This document shows positions 42,322-50,427 of a stretch of 64,000 bases of DNA, piece after piece. The stretch covers positions 3,100,001 through 3,164,000 of the forward strand of contig NZ_JAUSYZ010000001.1 of NCBI RefSeq assembly GCF_030817195.1, written 5' to 3'. A program made the position numbers and the translations under genes. The stretch's first letter is position 1; each line of letters begins with the position of its first letter. The notes beneath the pieces are model-generated. The model made no database searches and was not told where the DNA came from. It saw nothing but the letters and a program-made list of their open reading frames with translations. The stretch comes from Arthrobacter globiformis. GTDB lineage: Bacteria > Actinomycetota > Actinomycetes > Actinomycetales > Micrococcaceae.

Positions 42322-43188
42322 CTATTTGACGGCGCCGCCTGTGGCCCCTGCCGCGATGTACTTCTGCGCCAGGACCAGCAGCACGATGGCCGGCAGTGAA
42401 GACAGCACCGCCGTGGCCATCACTGCACTCCAGTTGGACACCTGGGTGCCCAGGTACTGGTAGATGCCCAGCGTCACGGGCCGCACGTCCTCCGTGGTGG
42501 TCAGTGTCAGGGCGAACAGGAAGTCACTCCAGGAGAAGAGGAAGGCGAAGAGCCCGGCGGTGATGAGCGAGTTGCGGCTGATGGGCAGCACGATCGAGAC
42601 GAACGCCCGGACCAGCCCAGCGCCATCCACCCTCGCCGCCTCCACGATGCTGGGCGGGATCCGCATCATGAAGGCCCGCATGATCAGGATCACGAACGGG
42701 ATGGCGTGGGTCGAGTCTGCAAGGATCAGCCCTGGGATGGAGTTGAGCAGGCCGAGGTCGTTGTAGGCCGCGTAGAGGGCGTTGGCGATCACGATGCCGG
42801 GGATCATCTGTGAAATGAGGATCGCCAGCAGCGCGGCGTTGATCCAGCGGAACCGGAATTGCGCCAGCATGTACGCGGCTGGGGCCGCGACGGCCAGGCT
42901 GAACACCACCGTGCCGAGCGAGATGACCAGGCTGGTCAGCAGGTTCGGGCCCTGCTGCGCGATCGCCTTTTCATAGCCCTCGAAACTTGGGTTCAGCGGC
43001 AGGAAGTCCGCGGTGAGGGTGTTGCCCGATGGCTGCAGGGATGCGTTGACCATCCAGTACACCGGGAACAGCATCACCGCGAGCATCAGAAGTCCGACGG
43101 CGGTGTGCCCCAGCTTGGGCCGGTTGGCCTTCCGCGGCCGCAGCCGGGCCGGCACGGAGCGGGCCGTCGTTATATCCAGGGTTGTCAT
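42322..43188 (-). CDS. Carbohydrate ABC transporter permease (MalG type)
   Basis: A 288-aa, six-helix permease. The EAA loop reads EAARVDGAGLVRAFVSIVLP, and FPVYWMVNASLQP begins the periplasmic segment. ATG at 43188 has AGAGGA upstream. It lies 10 bases after the other permease, so they are translated together and form the heterodimeric channel. No ATPase gene is in the operon; a shared MsiK-like ATPase elsewhere is the usual solution in actinobacteria. Confidence 0.94.
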   Translation of the reverse strand: MTTLDITTARSVPARLRPRKANRPKLGHTAVGLLMLAVMLFPVYWMVNASLQPSGNTLTADFLPLNPSFEGYEKAIAQQGPNLLTSLVISLGTVVFSLAVAAPAAYMLAQFRFRWINAALLAILISQMIPGIVIANALYAAYNDLGLLNSIPGLILADSTHAIPFVILIMRAFMMRIPPSIVEAARVDGAGLVRAFVSIVLPISRNSLITAGLFAFLFSWSDFLFALTLTTTEDVRPVTLGIYQYLGTQVSNWSAVMATAVLSSLPAIVLLVLAQKYIAAGATGGAVK

Positions 43189-43198
43189 GGTGGTCCTC

Positions 43199-44167
43199 TT
43201 ACTCGTCGACCGCACGGCGGTTCATGCGGAGGTAGACCACCGCGAACACCAGTGAGATCAGGATCAGGATGTTGCTGAAGGCAGCGCCGACGCCGAACTG
43301 GAAGTTGACGAACGACTCCTGGTAGGAGCGCACGGCCAGGGTCTGGGTGGCGTTCGCCGGCCCGCCGTTGGTCAGGCCCAGGATGATGTCCAGGACCTTG
43401 AGCGTGTAGACGACGCCGAGCACCAGGACCACGCTGGCCACCGGCCGCAGGTTGGGCCAGGTGATGTGCCAGAACGCCTTCCAGCCCGTTGCGCCGTCCA
43501 CCGCGCCCGCCTCGTACAGTTCCTCGGGAATCTCCTGGAGGCCGCCATAGAGGAGGGTGACGTTGAAGGGAATGCCCACCCAGATGTTCACCAGGACCAC
43601 GGCCAGCAGCGCCACCGACGGGCTGGTCAGCCAGGGGACCGGTTCCTGGATGACACCGAGGTTCCGCAGGAACGCGTTGAGGATGCCGCTGTCCTGGTCC
43701 AGCATCGACCGCCACGTGGCACTCGAGACGATCAGCGGCAGCAGCCACGGCAGCAGCAGCATCGAACGGAGGAAGCCGCTCAGCGGGAACCGCCGCTTGA
43801 AGAAATTGGCCAGGGCCAGGCCAATGACAAACTGGCCGGCGATCGAACCCAGGGTGAACAGTGCCGTGTTGAGCATCGCCGGGGCGAAAAGGCTGCTCCC
43901 GACGGCGGTGGCATAGTTCGCCAGGCCAACCCAGGGTGCCTCTCCGGTGAAGAAGGTCCGGGTGGTGTACTCCTGCAGGCTCATCACCACGTTCTTCACC
44001 ACGGGGTAGCCGAAGAACAGCAGGAGGAAGAGCGCAGCGGGCGCCAGAAAGAGGGCCTGGACCAGGTGCTCCCGGCGGAAGCCCCGCCGTCGTCGGTCCC
44101 GTTCTGCCATGCCCGCGGTGGCGGGGGAGAGGTCTCCCGGCGCCCGGCTGGTTGTCAGTGTCGGCAC
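43199..44167 (-). CDS. Sugar ABC transporter permease (MalF type)
   Basis: A 322-aa permease with six to seven helices. The EAA loop is EAGAVDGATGWKAFWHITWP. The cytoplasmic N-terminus is basic (RDRRRRGFRREH) and followed by a first helix AALFLLLFFGYPVVKNV. Partner of the permease at 42322 and the binding protein at 44219. Confidence 0.94.
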   Translation of the reverse strand: MPTLTTSRAPGDLSPATAGMAERDRRRRGFRREHLVQALFLAPAALFLLLFFGYPVVKNVVMSLQEYTTRTFFTGEAPWVGLANYATAVGSSLFAPAMLNTALFTLGSIAGQFVIGLALANFFKRRFPLSGFLRSMLLLPWLLPLIVSSATWRSMLDQDSGILNAFLRNLGVIQEPVPWLTSPSVALLAVVLVNIWVGIPFNVTLLYGGLQEIPEELYEAGAVDGATGWKAFWHITWPNLRPVASVVLVLGVVYTLKVLDIILGLTNGGPANATQTLAVRSYQESFVNFQFGVGAAFSNILILISLVFAVVYLRMNRRAVDE

Positions 44168-44218
44168 GGCTCCGGCTCCTCTCCGTAATGCATGCTGGGT
44201 GTTTGGCTCATCCCGGGC

Positions 44219-45442
44219 CTACTTCGCCTCGGCCTTGGTGAAGGCCTCCTGTGGGGACGCCTGGTCGGTCAGCGCCAGCTGGATCGCGGTGTACATGACC
44301 GTCGCCGTCTTGGGCCATTCCTTGCCCAGCTTGCCCGTCCGCGACTGGGCGTTGGCCACCTGCTCGGTGAACGCGGCCATCTCCGGAACGGCCTTCACGT
44401 ACTCACCCGCAAGGGCGGTCTTGGTGGGCACCGTGAAGCGCTCCTTGGCCAGGGCCAGCTGGTTCTCGTCGCTGCTGATGCATTGCACGAGCTCGGCGGA
44501 CTTGGCCTGCTTGGCCTTGTTGCCGGTCTGCGGCACCGTCCAGACCTCGCCGCCCAACGGAGCAACGGGAGTCTGCCCCTGTCCGTTGACGGGGACCTGG
44601 ACGGCCGCCCACTTGATGTTCGGTGTCTTGGCCAGTGAGGGGATCTGCCACGGGCCGTTGATCATCATGGCGGCCTTGCCGGCGGCAAACTGGTCCCGCA
44701 CATCCGCCTGGCTCCAGTTCACCACGCTCTTTGATGCGGAGCCCGAGGACACCAGGCCGTCAATGAAGCCCAGTGCCTCCGCCACCTTGGGGCTCTTCAG
44801 GTCGGTTTCCTCCCCGCCGTTGGTCCACATGAAGGGCAGGAACTGCCAGCTGCCTTCGTAGGTGGCGATCGCGGAGAACGCCAGGCCGTAGCGGTCGCCG
44901 GTGGTCAGCTTTTCCGCCGCCGCCTCCAGCTCATCCCAGGTCTTGGGTGGCTGGATGCCGGCAGCGGTGAGCATCTCCTTGTTGTAGAACAGGCCCAGCG
45001 TGTTGGCGGTGGGGGCCAGGCCATACACCTTGCCCTCGTACGTGGCGGCGTCGAGCATGCCCTGCGCAAAGCCGGAGGTGTCCACGCCGAAGTCGTCCAG
45101 CGGGGCCAGGCCCCCGGTTGCAGCGATCTCCTGCACGTCGGGGTTGTCCAGCATCAGCACATCTGGCAGGGTCCGGGAGGATGACCGCTGGAGGACCTTC
45201 TGGATGAGGTCCTTGCCGGGAACGGTCTCGCGCTTGAGGGTCACGCCCAGCTGCTCGGCGCACTTATCCAGCGCGCCCTGGATGTGGGTCTTGTCAGGTT
45301 CGTTGTTGTAGTAGTCAAGGACGGTGAGCGAGTCGACCTTCTCATTGGGGGCGGACTGGCTGCTGCCCCCGCCGCAGGCGGTGAGGGCGAGGGGTGCGAT
45401 GGCGGCCATGGCCATCAGGCAGGTGAGGGATGCTTTCTTCAT
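44219..45442 (-). CDS. Sugar-binding lipoprotein of ABC transporter
   Basis: A 407-aa family-1 solute-binding protein. The signal peptide ends APLALTACGG with lipidated Cys near residue 23, which anchors it outside the membrane. GLFYNKEMLTAAGIQPPKTWDEL and AAGKAAMMINGPW are typical of sugar-binding proteins. First transport gene of the LacI-controlled operon. The sugar is not identifiable; ThuA and Gfo/Idh partners hint at a disaccharide such as trehalose or a modified sugar. Confidence 0.94.
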   Translation of the reverse strand: MKKASLTCLMAMAAIAPLALTACGGGSSQSAPNEKVDSLTVLDYYNNEPDKTHIQGALDKCAEQLGVTLKRETVPGKDLIQKVLQRSSSRTLPDVLMLDNPDVQEIAATGGLAPLDDFGVDTSGFAQGMLDAATYEGKVYGLAPTANTLGLFYNKEMLTAAGIQPPKTWDELEAAAEKLTTGDRYGLAFSAIATYEGSWQFLPFMWTNGGEETDLKSPKVAEALGFIDGLVSSGSASKSVVNWSQADVRDQFAAGKAAMMINGPWQIPSLAKTPNIKWAAVQVPVNGQGQTPVAPLGGEVWTVPQTGNKAKQAKSAELVQCISSDENQLALAKERFTVPTKTALAGEYVKAVPEMAAFTEQVANAQSRTGKLGKEWPKTATVMYTAIQLALTDQASPQEAFTKAEAK

Positions 45443-45601
45443 GAGGGGGCTCCTTTGCCGTGCTTGGGTGGTTGGGGTGTTCGTTGGTTGCGGTGGTTCC
45501 GGTGATTCAGTGGTTCCGGGCGCAAGGGATCGTCCGGGCGGCCTCCGGCCGCTGCGGCTGGCTGGGTTCCGGTGGTTGGTCCTGTCAGGAACGACGGCGG
45601 G

Positions 45602-46855
45602 CTACGCGCCGGCCGTTACGTCCTGCCACTGGGCGTTGTTGGCGGCACTGGTTTCTGCGGCGTCGAGGAGGCGCTGGATCTGCAGCCCCTCCGCGAACGA
45701 GGGCTCCGGCTGCTCGCCGCGGGCGATGCACCGGGCGAAGTCGGCTGCCTGATGAACGAAGGCGTGGTCGTAGCCGAGTCCGTGTCCGGGTGGCCACCAC
45801 GCCCCGGCGTACGGGTGATTGGGCTCGGTGACAAGGATCCGGCGGAAGCCAGCCGACTCGGCGGGGTCAGTGTGGTCATGGAACCAGAGCTCGTTGAGGT
45901 CTTCGAAGTCGAAGGCCAGGGAACCGAGTGAGCCGTTGACCTCAAGCCTGATGGCGTTCTTGCGGCCGGTGGCGAAGCGGGTTGCCTCGAACGTGGCCAG
46001 CGCCCCTTCGGCTGTCCGCCCGATGACGACCGCGGCATCATCCACGGTCACTGCGCCCCGTTCAGCCTTGTCCGGGCCTTGCGCTCGCAGGCCGGATGAT
46101 GTCACCGGGCCGGATGATGTCTCCAGGTCTGGCAGCGCCTGAAGTCCCGACGACGAACCGGCGAGCGGCCTGGTCTTCACGAACGTCTCCGTCAGAGCGC
46201 TGATCCCCGCCAGGTGGTGGCCGGTCACGTACTGGGCGAGGTCGATGATGTGTGCGCCGATGTCGCCGAGCGCACCCGAGCCTGCTTTGTCCTTCTCCAG
46301 GCGCCAGACCAGCGGGAAGTCCTCGTCCACGATCCAGTCCTGCAGATACGAGGCACGGATATGGCGGATGGCGCCGAGCCGGCCATCCCGGACCAGCTCC
46401 CGTGCGTAGGCGAGTGCCGGTGTCCGGCGGTAGCTGAAGCCGACCATCGCAAGGGCCCCCAAGGCCTTCGCCTCCTCCGCCGCGAGGGCCATCTTCTCGG
46501 CTTCCGCCAGCGTGTTGGCGAGGGGCTTTTCACAGAGCACGTGCTTGCCGGCCTGGAGCGCGGCGATGGCAATCTCTGCGTGCAGGTTCCCGGGAACGCA
46601 GATGTCGACCGCGTCGATGTCCGGGTCCGCCACGAGGGTCCGCCAGTCGGTCTCCACCCGGCCGATGCCGAACTTGTAGGCGAAAGATTGGGCTGCTTCC
46701 TGGTCGCGGCCGCAGACTGCTGCGAGCACGGGTACCACGTCCAGGTCGAAGAACCTCGGTGCCGTGGTCCAGGCCTGGGCGTGGATGGAGCCCATGAACG
46801 AGTAGCCGATGAGGGCTATCCGCAGCTTTCCCGGCTCTGATCTTGTGGACGTCAT
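45602..46855 (-). CDS. Gfo/Idh/MocA family oxidoreductase (operon start)
   Basis: A 417-aa protein. RIALIGYSFMGSIHAQAW is the Rossmann loop, with Tyr in the usual Gly position; CEKPLANT is the EKP motif and GDIGAHIIDLAQYVTG the conserved active-site helix. First gene of the leftward operon and divergent from the LacI regulator; the operator pair lies directly upstream. Probably the dehydrogenase step of the pathway fed by the transporter. Confidence 0.93.
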   Translation of the reverse strand: MTSTRSEPGKLRIALIGYSFMGSIHAQAWTTAPRFFDLDVVPVLAAVCGRDQEAAQSFAYKFGIGRVETDWRTLVADPDIDAVDICVPGNLHAEIAIAALQAGKHVLCEKPLANTLAEAEKMALAAEEAKALGALAMVGFSYRRTPALAYARELVRDGRLGAIRHIRASYLQDWIVDEDFPLVWRLEKDKAGSGALGDIGAHIIDLAQYVTGHHLAGISALTETFVKTRPLAGSSSGLQALPDLETSSGPVTSSGLRAQGPDKAERGAVTVDDAAVVIGRTAEGALATFEATRFATGRKNAIRLEVNGSLGSLAFDFEDLNELWFHDHTDPAESAGFRRILVTEPNHPYAGAWWPPGHGLGYDHAFVHQAADFARCIARGEQPEPSFAEGLQIQRLLDAAETSAANNAQWQDVTAGA

Positions 46856-46893
46856 CGTCCTCCTGTCGAAAAGTAGGTTCGTGCAGATCGGCA

Positions 46894-46907
46894 GTTAAGC
46901 GGTTAAC
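46894..46907. promoter_or_regulatory. LacI operator candidate 1
   Basis: GTTAAGCGGTTAAC, an interrupted palindrome (GTTAA/TTAAC), 39 bases upstream of the first operon gene. Its reverse complement differs at one base from the second site at 46996. Confidence 0.75.
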
Positions 46908-46995
46908 TCAGCAGCCAAAGTCCGGCACGGCTTCAATGTGTCGGGGGATGTCGGAACAACTCTGCATCCCGCGGCGAGGGGTTGTCAAGGAAAAA

Positions 46996-47009
46996 GTTAA
47001 CCGCTTTAC
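46996..47009. promoter_or_regulatory. LacI operator candidate 2
   Basis: GTTAACCGCTTTAC, 47 bases before the lacI-type start and 102 bp from the first site. Spacing close to ten helical turns would allow looping between operon and regulator promoters. Confidence 0.7.
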
Positions 47010-47055
47010 TGGAGTCCTGTCCGGTTCCCCGAGTCTGAGCTGAAAGAGGCGCGCT

Positions 47056-48093
47056 GTGCCCACCATGAGAGACGTTGCGAGGCTGGCGGACGTCTCGATC
47101 GCCACGGTGTCGTTTGTCATCAACGACACCAAGCCGGTTGCCCCGGCCACCCGTGCCAGGGTTGAGGAGGCCATGCTGCAACTGGGCTACCGCCGGAATG
47201 CCCTCGGGCGCGCGTTGGCCAGCAAGCGCACCCGGATCATTGCCCTGCTGTACCCTGCGCTGCAGCGGCGCCTCAGCGAGACCGCCGTGAAGTTCTTCAC
47301 CAGCGCGACCCAGACGGCCAAGGACCTCGGCTACAACCTTGTGCTGTGGCCCATCAGCAACGACGCAGAAGAGGTTGAGGAGCTCATCTCAAGCGGCTTC
47401 ATCGACGGGGTCCTGCTCATGGAAGTGCAGCTGGACGATGCCAGGGTGGAGCGGCTGCAGCGTTCCACGTTGCCGTTTGCCCTGATTGGACGGACGCGGC
47501 ATCCGGAGGAACTGCCGTACGTGGACGTCGACTTTGAGAATTCCATGGTCGAGGCCGTCTCCTACCTGCAGGGGCTCGGACACAGCCGGCTCTGCTTCGT
47601 TGACAGCGGCGGGGCCGAGCATGCCCTCAGCGGCTACGGCCCCGTGGTGCGGAGCCGGGCAACCTTTGCCGCGGAAGTGGAGCGCCGCGGGCTCGAATCA
47701 GTCCACCTCTCCTGCGAGGAGTCGCCGATATCAGGTCAGGGCGCCGCCGAAAAGCTGCTCAAAACAGCCCCGGACACGACGGCAGTGATCCTCATGAACG
47801 ACAACGCGTCGTTCGGCTTCCTGAACGGCCTGAACAGGCGCGGCATCGACGTACCCGGGGACATGTCGGTCCTGCTGATCGGCTCAACGCCGGACGGGGC
47901 CGCAGCAACGGATCCCCGGCTGACCGTCCTCACGCTGCCCAGCACGGAGCTGGGCCGCATGGGCGTCGAAACGCTCGTGGATCAGCTTGAGGAACGGGGC
48001 GGTCCCATGCGCCAGGCCGTGGTGATCTGCCGCTTCGAGGAAGGGCAATCGACGGGGCCGGCCCGGCGGGCGCCGTCGTCCGCGGCAAGCTGA
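47056..48093 (+). CDS. LacI family transcriptional regulator
   Basis: A 345-aa repressor. The helix-turn-helix and hinge (MRDVARLADVSIATVSFVINDTKPVAPATRARVEEAMLQLGYRRN, residues 4-48) precede a periplasmic-binding-protein-like effector domain (AAVILMNDNASFGFLNGL, GIDVPGDMSVLLIGST). GTG start with GAGGCGCGC-type upstream sequence. Divergent from the sugar operon, with two matching 14-bp sites in between. Expected to repress the operon and itself until the sugar or a derivative binds. Confidence 0.95.
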   Translation: MPTMRDVARLADVSIATVSFVINDTKPVAPATRARVEEAMLQLGYRRNALGRALASKRTRIIALLYPALQRRLSETAVKFFTSATQTAKDLGYNLVLWPISNDAEEVEELISSGFIDGVLLMEVQLDDARVERLQRSTLPFALIGRTRHPEELPYVDVDFENSMVEAVSYLQGLGHSRLCFVDSGGAEHALSGYGPVVRSRATFAAEVERRGLESVHLSCEESPISGQGAAEKLLKTAPDTTAVILMNDNASFGFLNGLNRRGIDVPGDMSVLLIGSTPDGAAATDPRLTVLTLPSTELGRMGVETLVDQLEERGGPMRQAVVICRFEEGQSTGPARRAPSSAAS

Positions 48094-48120
48094 GCCCGGT
48101 GGGCTGAGAACCGGAAGCTG

Positions 48121-48744
48121 CTAGTCTTCCGGCTCGCCCAGCCCGCGGGCGGCCAGCGCCTCGCCGGTATGGCGGGCATACGCAACGGTGGTAATGAATA
48201 CCGGCAGGACGAGTGCCCGCGGGTTGCGTTCCAGTCCGCGGGCACGCGCCGAATCCCGGACGTCAGCGAAGGCCCCGGCAATAAAGGGAATGCTCCGCAG
48301 CATAATGGCGATGGTCAGGGCAAAGCGCTCGGGGTCCGCGCCGAAGCGCCGGAACGGGCGGGCGAGGGAAACCACTCCGTCGAGCAGGCGGTGCAGCGGC
48401 GTGGTGGCGGTCAGCAGGGACGCCGCCACGACGCACAACAGGATGTTCAGGACGATCCGCGCGGCAACAGGCCCGCCCAGCTGCCACCACTGGAACGCTC
48501 CGATGACCAGCAGGATGGGCAGCAGCGGCCGCACCGCGCGGAAGAGGCGCACTGCCCCGGCGCCGCTCAGCAGGAACAGTATGCACATCACAAGGAGGGC
48601 TCCGGCGGCCAGCCGCCAGTCGACGATCAGGAACGAGGCCATTCCGCAGGCAAGGACCAGCAGGAACTTCAGCCACAGCGGCATGCGGTGGATCAGGGAC
48701 GTGCCGGGCACGTAGTTGGCGAGCAGGAAGCCGTGGCCCCTCAC
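48121..48744 (-). CDS. bioN: ECF transporter T component (BioN)
   Basis: A 207-aa membrane protein with about five helices. The Ala-Arg-Gly signature of EcfT proteins appears twice (SARARGLERN and ALAARGLGEP), in the coupling helices that touch the ATPases. It overlaps the ATPase gene by 4 bases. With BioY and the ATPase it forms the three-gene biotin uptake system. Assignment rests on motif and operon position. Confidence 0.92.
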   Translation of the reverse strand: MRGHGFLLANYVPGTSLIHRMPLWLKFLLVLACGMASFLIVDWRLAAGALLVMCILFLLSGAGAVRLFRAVRPLLPILLVIGAFQWWQLGGPVAARIVLNILLCVVAASLLTATTPLHRLLDGVVSLARPFRRFGADPERFALTIAIMLRSIPFIAGAFADVRDSARARGLERNPRALVLPVFITTVAYARHTGEALAARGLGEPED

Positions 48745-49466
48745 CGGAAGTCCCCGCCTGACAGGCTCCGGGCAGACAGCGAGCGGTAATGCTCGACGGC
48801 GGCGGCAGCACCGCCGTCGTACGCTATCCGTCCGCCTTCGACCACCAGAACCCGGTCCATGTCCAGGGCCAGTTCCAGGTCATGGGTGGACATGACGATC
48901 TGCTGGCTCAGGCCGGCGAGGGTCCGGCGCAGCAGCTCGCGGTTCCGGAGGTCCAGCAGGGTGGAGGGCTCGTCCAGCACCAGGACGTCCGGCTCCACCG
49001 CCAGCACGGACGCGAGGGCGAGAAGCTGCCGTTCGCCGCCGGAGAGTTCATAGATGCTTTGGTCCGCCAGCGGCAGGAGCCCGAACCGGTCCAGGGCGGC
49101 CGCCGCCTTGTCCCGGCGCTCCTTCCCGTGCCGCACCGAACGCCGGAGGGAGAGCTCAACGTCCTCACGCCCGGTGGGCATGACCAGCTGGGAGAGGGGA
49201 TCGGTGAAGACGAAGCCCACCTGCTGGCGCACGGTGCGCACATTGCGGACCGTGTCGGCGCCGTTGACGGTCACGGTCCCTTCGGTGGGCGTCAGGAGGC
49301 CGTTGAGCAGGCGAAGCAATGTTGATTTTCCAGAGCCGTTGGCTCCGATCACACCGATCCGATCCTCGGTGAGCTCCAGGCTTATGTCCTGCAGCAGGAC
49401 CTTGGGGGCAGGGCGGCCGTCGACGGCCACGCTGACCCCTGCGCTCCTGAGGGAGATTGTGCTCAC
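48741..49466 (-). CDS. bioM: ECF transporter ATPase (BioM)
   Basis: A 241-aa ABC ATPase. Walker A GANGSGKST at 41-49, signature ELSGGERQLLALA, Walker B DVLVLDEPST, H-loop STHDLELAL. It energises the EcfT/BioY complex. Overlaps both flanking genes by 4 bases (ATGA), a tightly coupled operon. Confidence 0.95.
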   Translation of the reverse strand: MSTISLRSAGVSVAVDGRPAPKVLLQDISLELTEDRIGVIGANGSGKSTLLRLLNGLLTPTEGTVTVNGADTVRNVRTVRQQVGFVFTDPLSQLVMPTGREDVELSLRRSVRHGKERRDKAAAALDRFGLLPLADQSIYELSGGERQLLALASVLAVEPDVLVLDEPSTLLDLRNRELLRRTLAGLSQQIVMSTHDLELALDMDRVLVVEGGRIAYDGGAAAAVEHYRSLSARSLSGGDFR

Positions 49467-50137
49467 TGTTGTGCGGAGGCTTCCGGCTTGGAGGCTGCCG
49501 GCGTGGCGGGCTGCTGCGGGAGCTTCCGGACGCGGCGCACCAGCAGGTCGGGGAAGGCCTTGTGCAGGGCGATGGCCACCGCAACGGCGAGGACGTTCTT
49601 GATGATGTCACCCGGGTAGAAGGGGAGATCGGCCAGGAACGCCTTGGCGAAGTCCAGCTTGGCGTTGACCATCATGCCGGCGATGCCCAGTCCGTGGATC
49701 AGCACAATGCTGGCGACCATCGCGGCGGCGAAAAGGAACACGGCGCGGAACTTCACCGTGCGGCGGATGATGACGGCAGCCATCCAGCCCACCGCCGCGG
49801 CGGCGAGGGGGAACGCGATGATGTAGCCGGCCGACGGTCCGGCCAGGATCCCCAGCCCGCTGCGGCCGCCGCTGAAAATGGGGAGTCCGGCGAGCCCAAG
49901 CAGGGTATGGAGGCCGACGGCGGCGAAGGCGCGGCCGGGCCCGAGGACGAGCCCGGTCAGCATGACGGCAAGTGTCTGGAGGGTAATGGGAACGCCGAGG
50001 CCGCCCACTGGGATGGCGGCAACCAGGGCTGACGCCGCCACGAGCGCGGCGAAGACGGCGATGAGTCCGAGGTCGGTGGCGTTCCAGCGGTTGCGCTTTG
50101 CCGGCTGCAGGGTGCCGGCGGAATGGGTCTGGGTCAT
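49463..50137 (-). CDS. bioY: Biotin transporter substrate-binding component BioY
   Basis: A 224-aa, six-helix S component. PVGGLGVPITLQTLAVMLTG and GRAFAAVGLHTLLGLAGLPIF and GRSGLGILAGPSAGYIIAFP are the characteristic BioY blocks. First gene of the bioYMN operon. The C-terminus (RKLPQQPATPAASKPEASAQQ) is an extra flexible tail. I see no clear BirA- or BioQ-type operator in the ~290 bases upstream, though GGGTACAAA occurs twice there (near 50156 and 50252). Confidence 0.96.
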   Translation of the reverse strand: MTQTHSAGTLQPAKRNRWNATDLGLIAVFAALVAASALVAAIPVGGLGVPITLQTLAVMLTGLVLGPGRAFAAVGLHTLLGLAGLPIFSGGRSGLGILAGPSAGYIIAFPLAAAAVGWMAAVIIRRTVKFRAVFLFAAAMVASIVLIHGLGIAGMMVNAKLDFAKAFLADLPFYPGDIIKNVLAVAVAIALHKAFPDLLVRRVRKLPQQPATPAASKPEASAQQ

Positions 50138-50427
50138 GGGAGGTCCTGTCGGAGGGGTACAAACAATTATCGGCTGGTGTTGACGTTACTGGCCCGGGAG
50201 TAGCCGCATTTTGTTGCTGTTCTACAAGAGGGACTGCCCGGGGTCTAGTCGTGGGTACAAATTCTCCCTCCTCCGGGCGGTGACCACGTGTTCTGGCCGG
50301 GTGGCGCCGGACGGTAGACTTGAACCGGCCGTTCTCCCGGCTGGCATCCCCGGCGTTCCTACTTTTCGCCGTGCGGCATGTAGCCCGCGTGCTGCGGCAT
50401 TCCCTGTTGTGAAAGGCCTTACCTGCT

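Noticed and set aside
41537..42463. A 308-codon rightward open frame opposite thuA-like and permease genes
   Set aside because: Antisense to well-supported operon genes; no motif and no ribosome site.
50138..50427. BirA- or BioQ-type operator upstream of bioY
   Set aside because: No clear inverted repeat of either type; only a repeated GGGTACAAA, too short to call.
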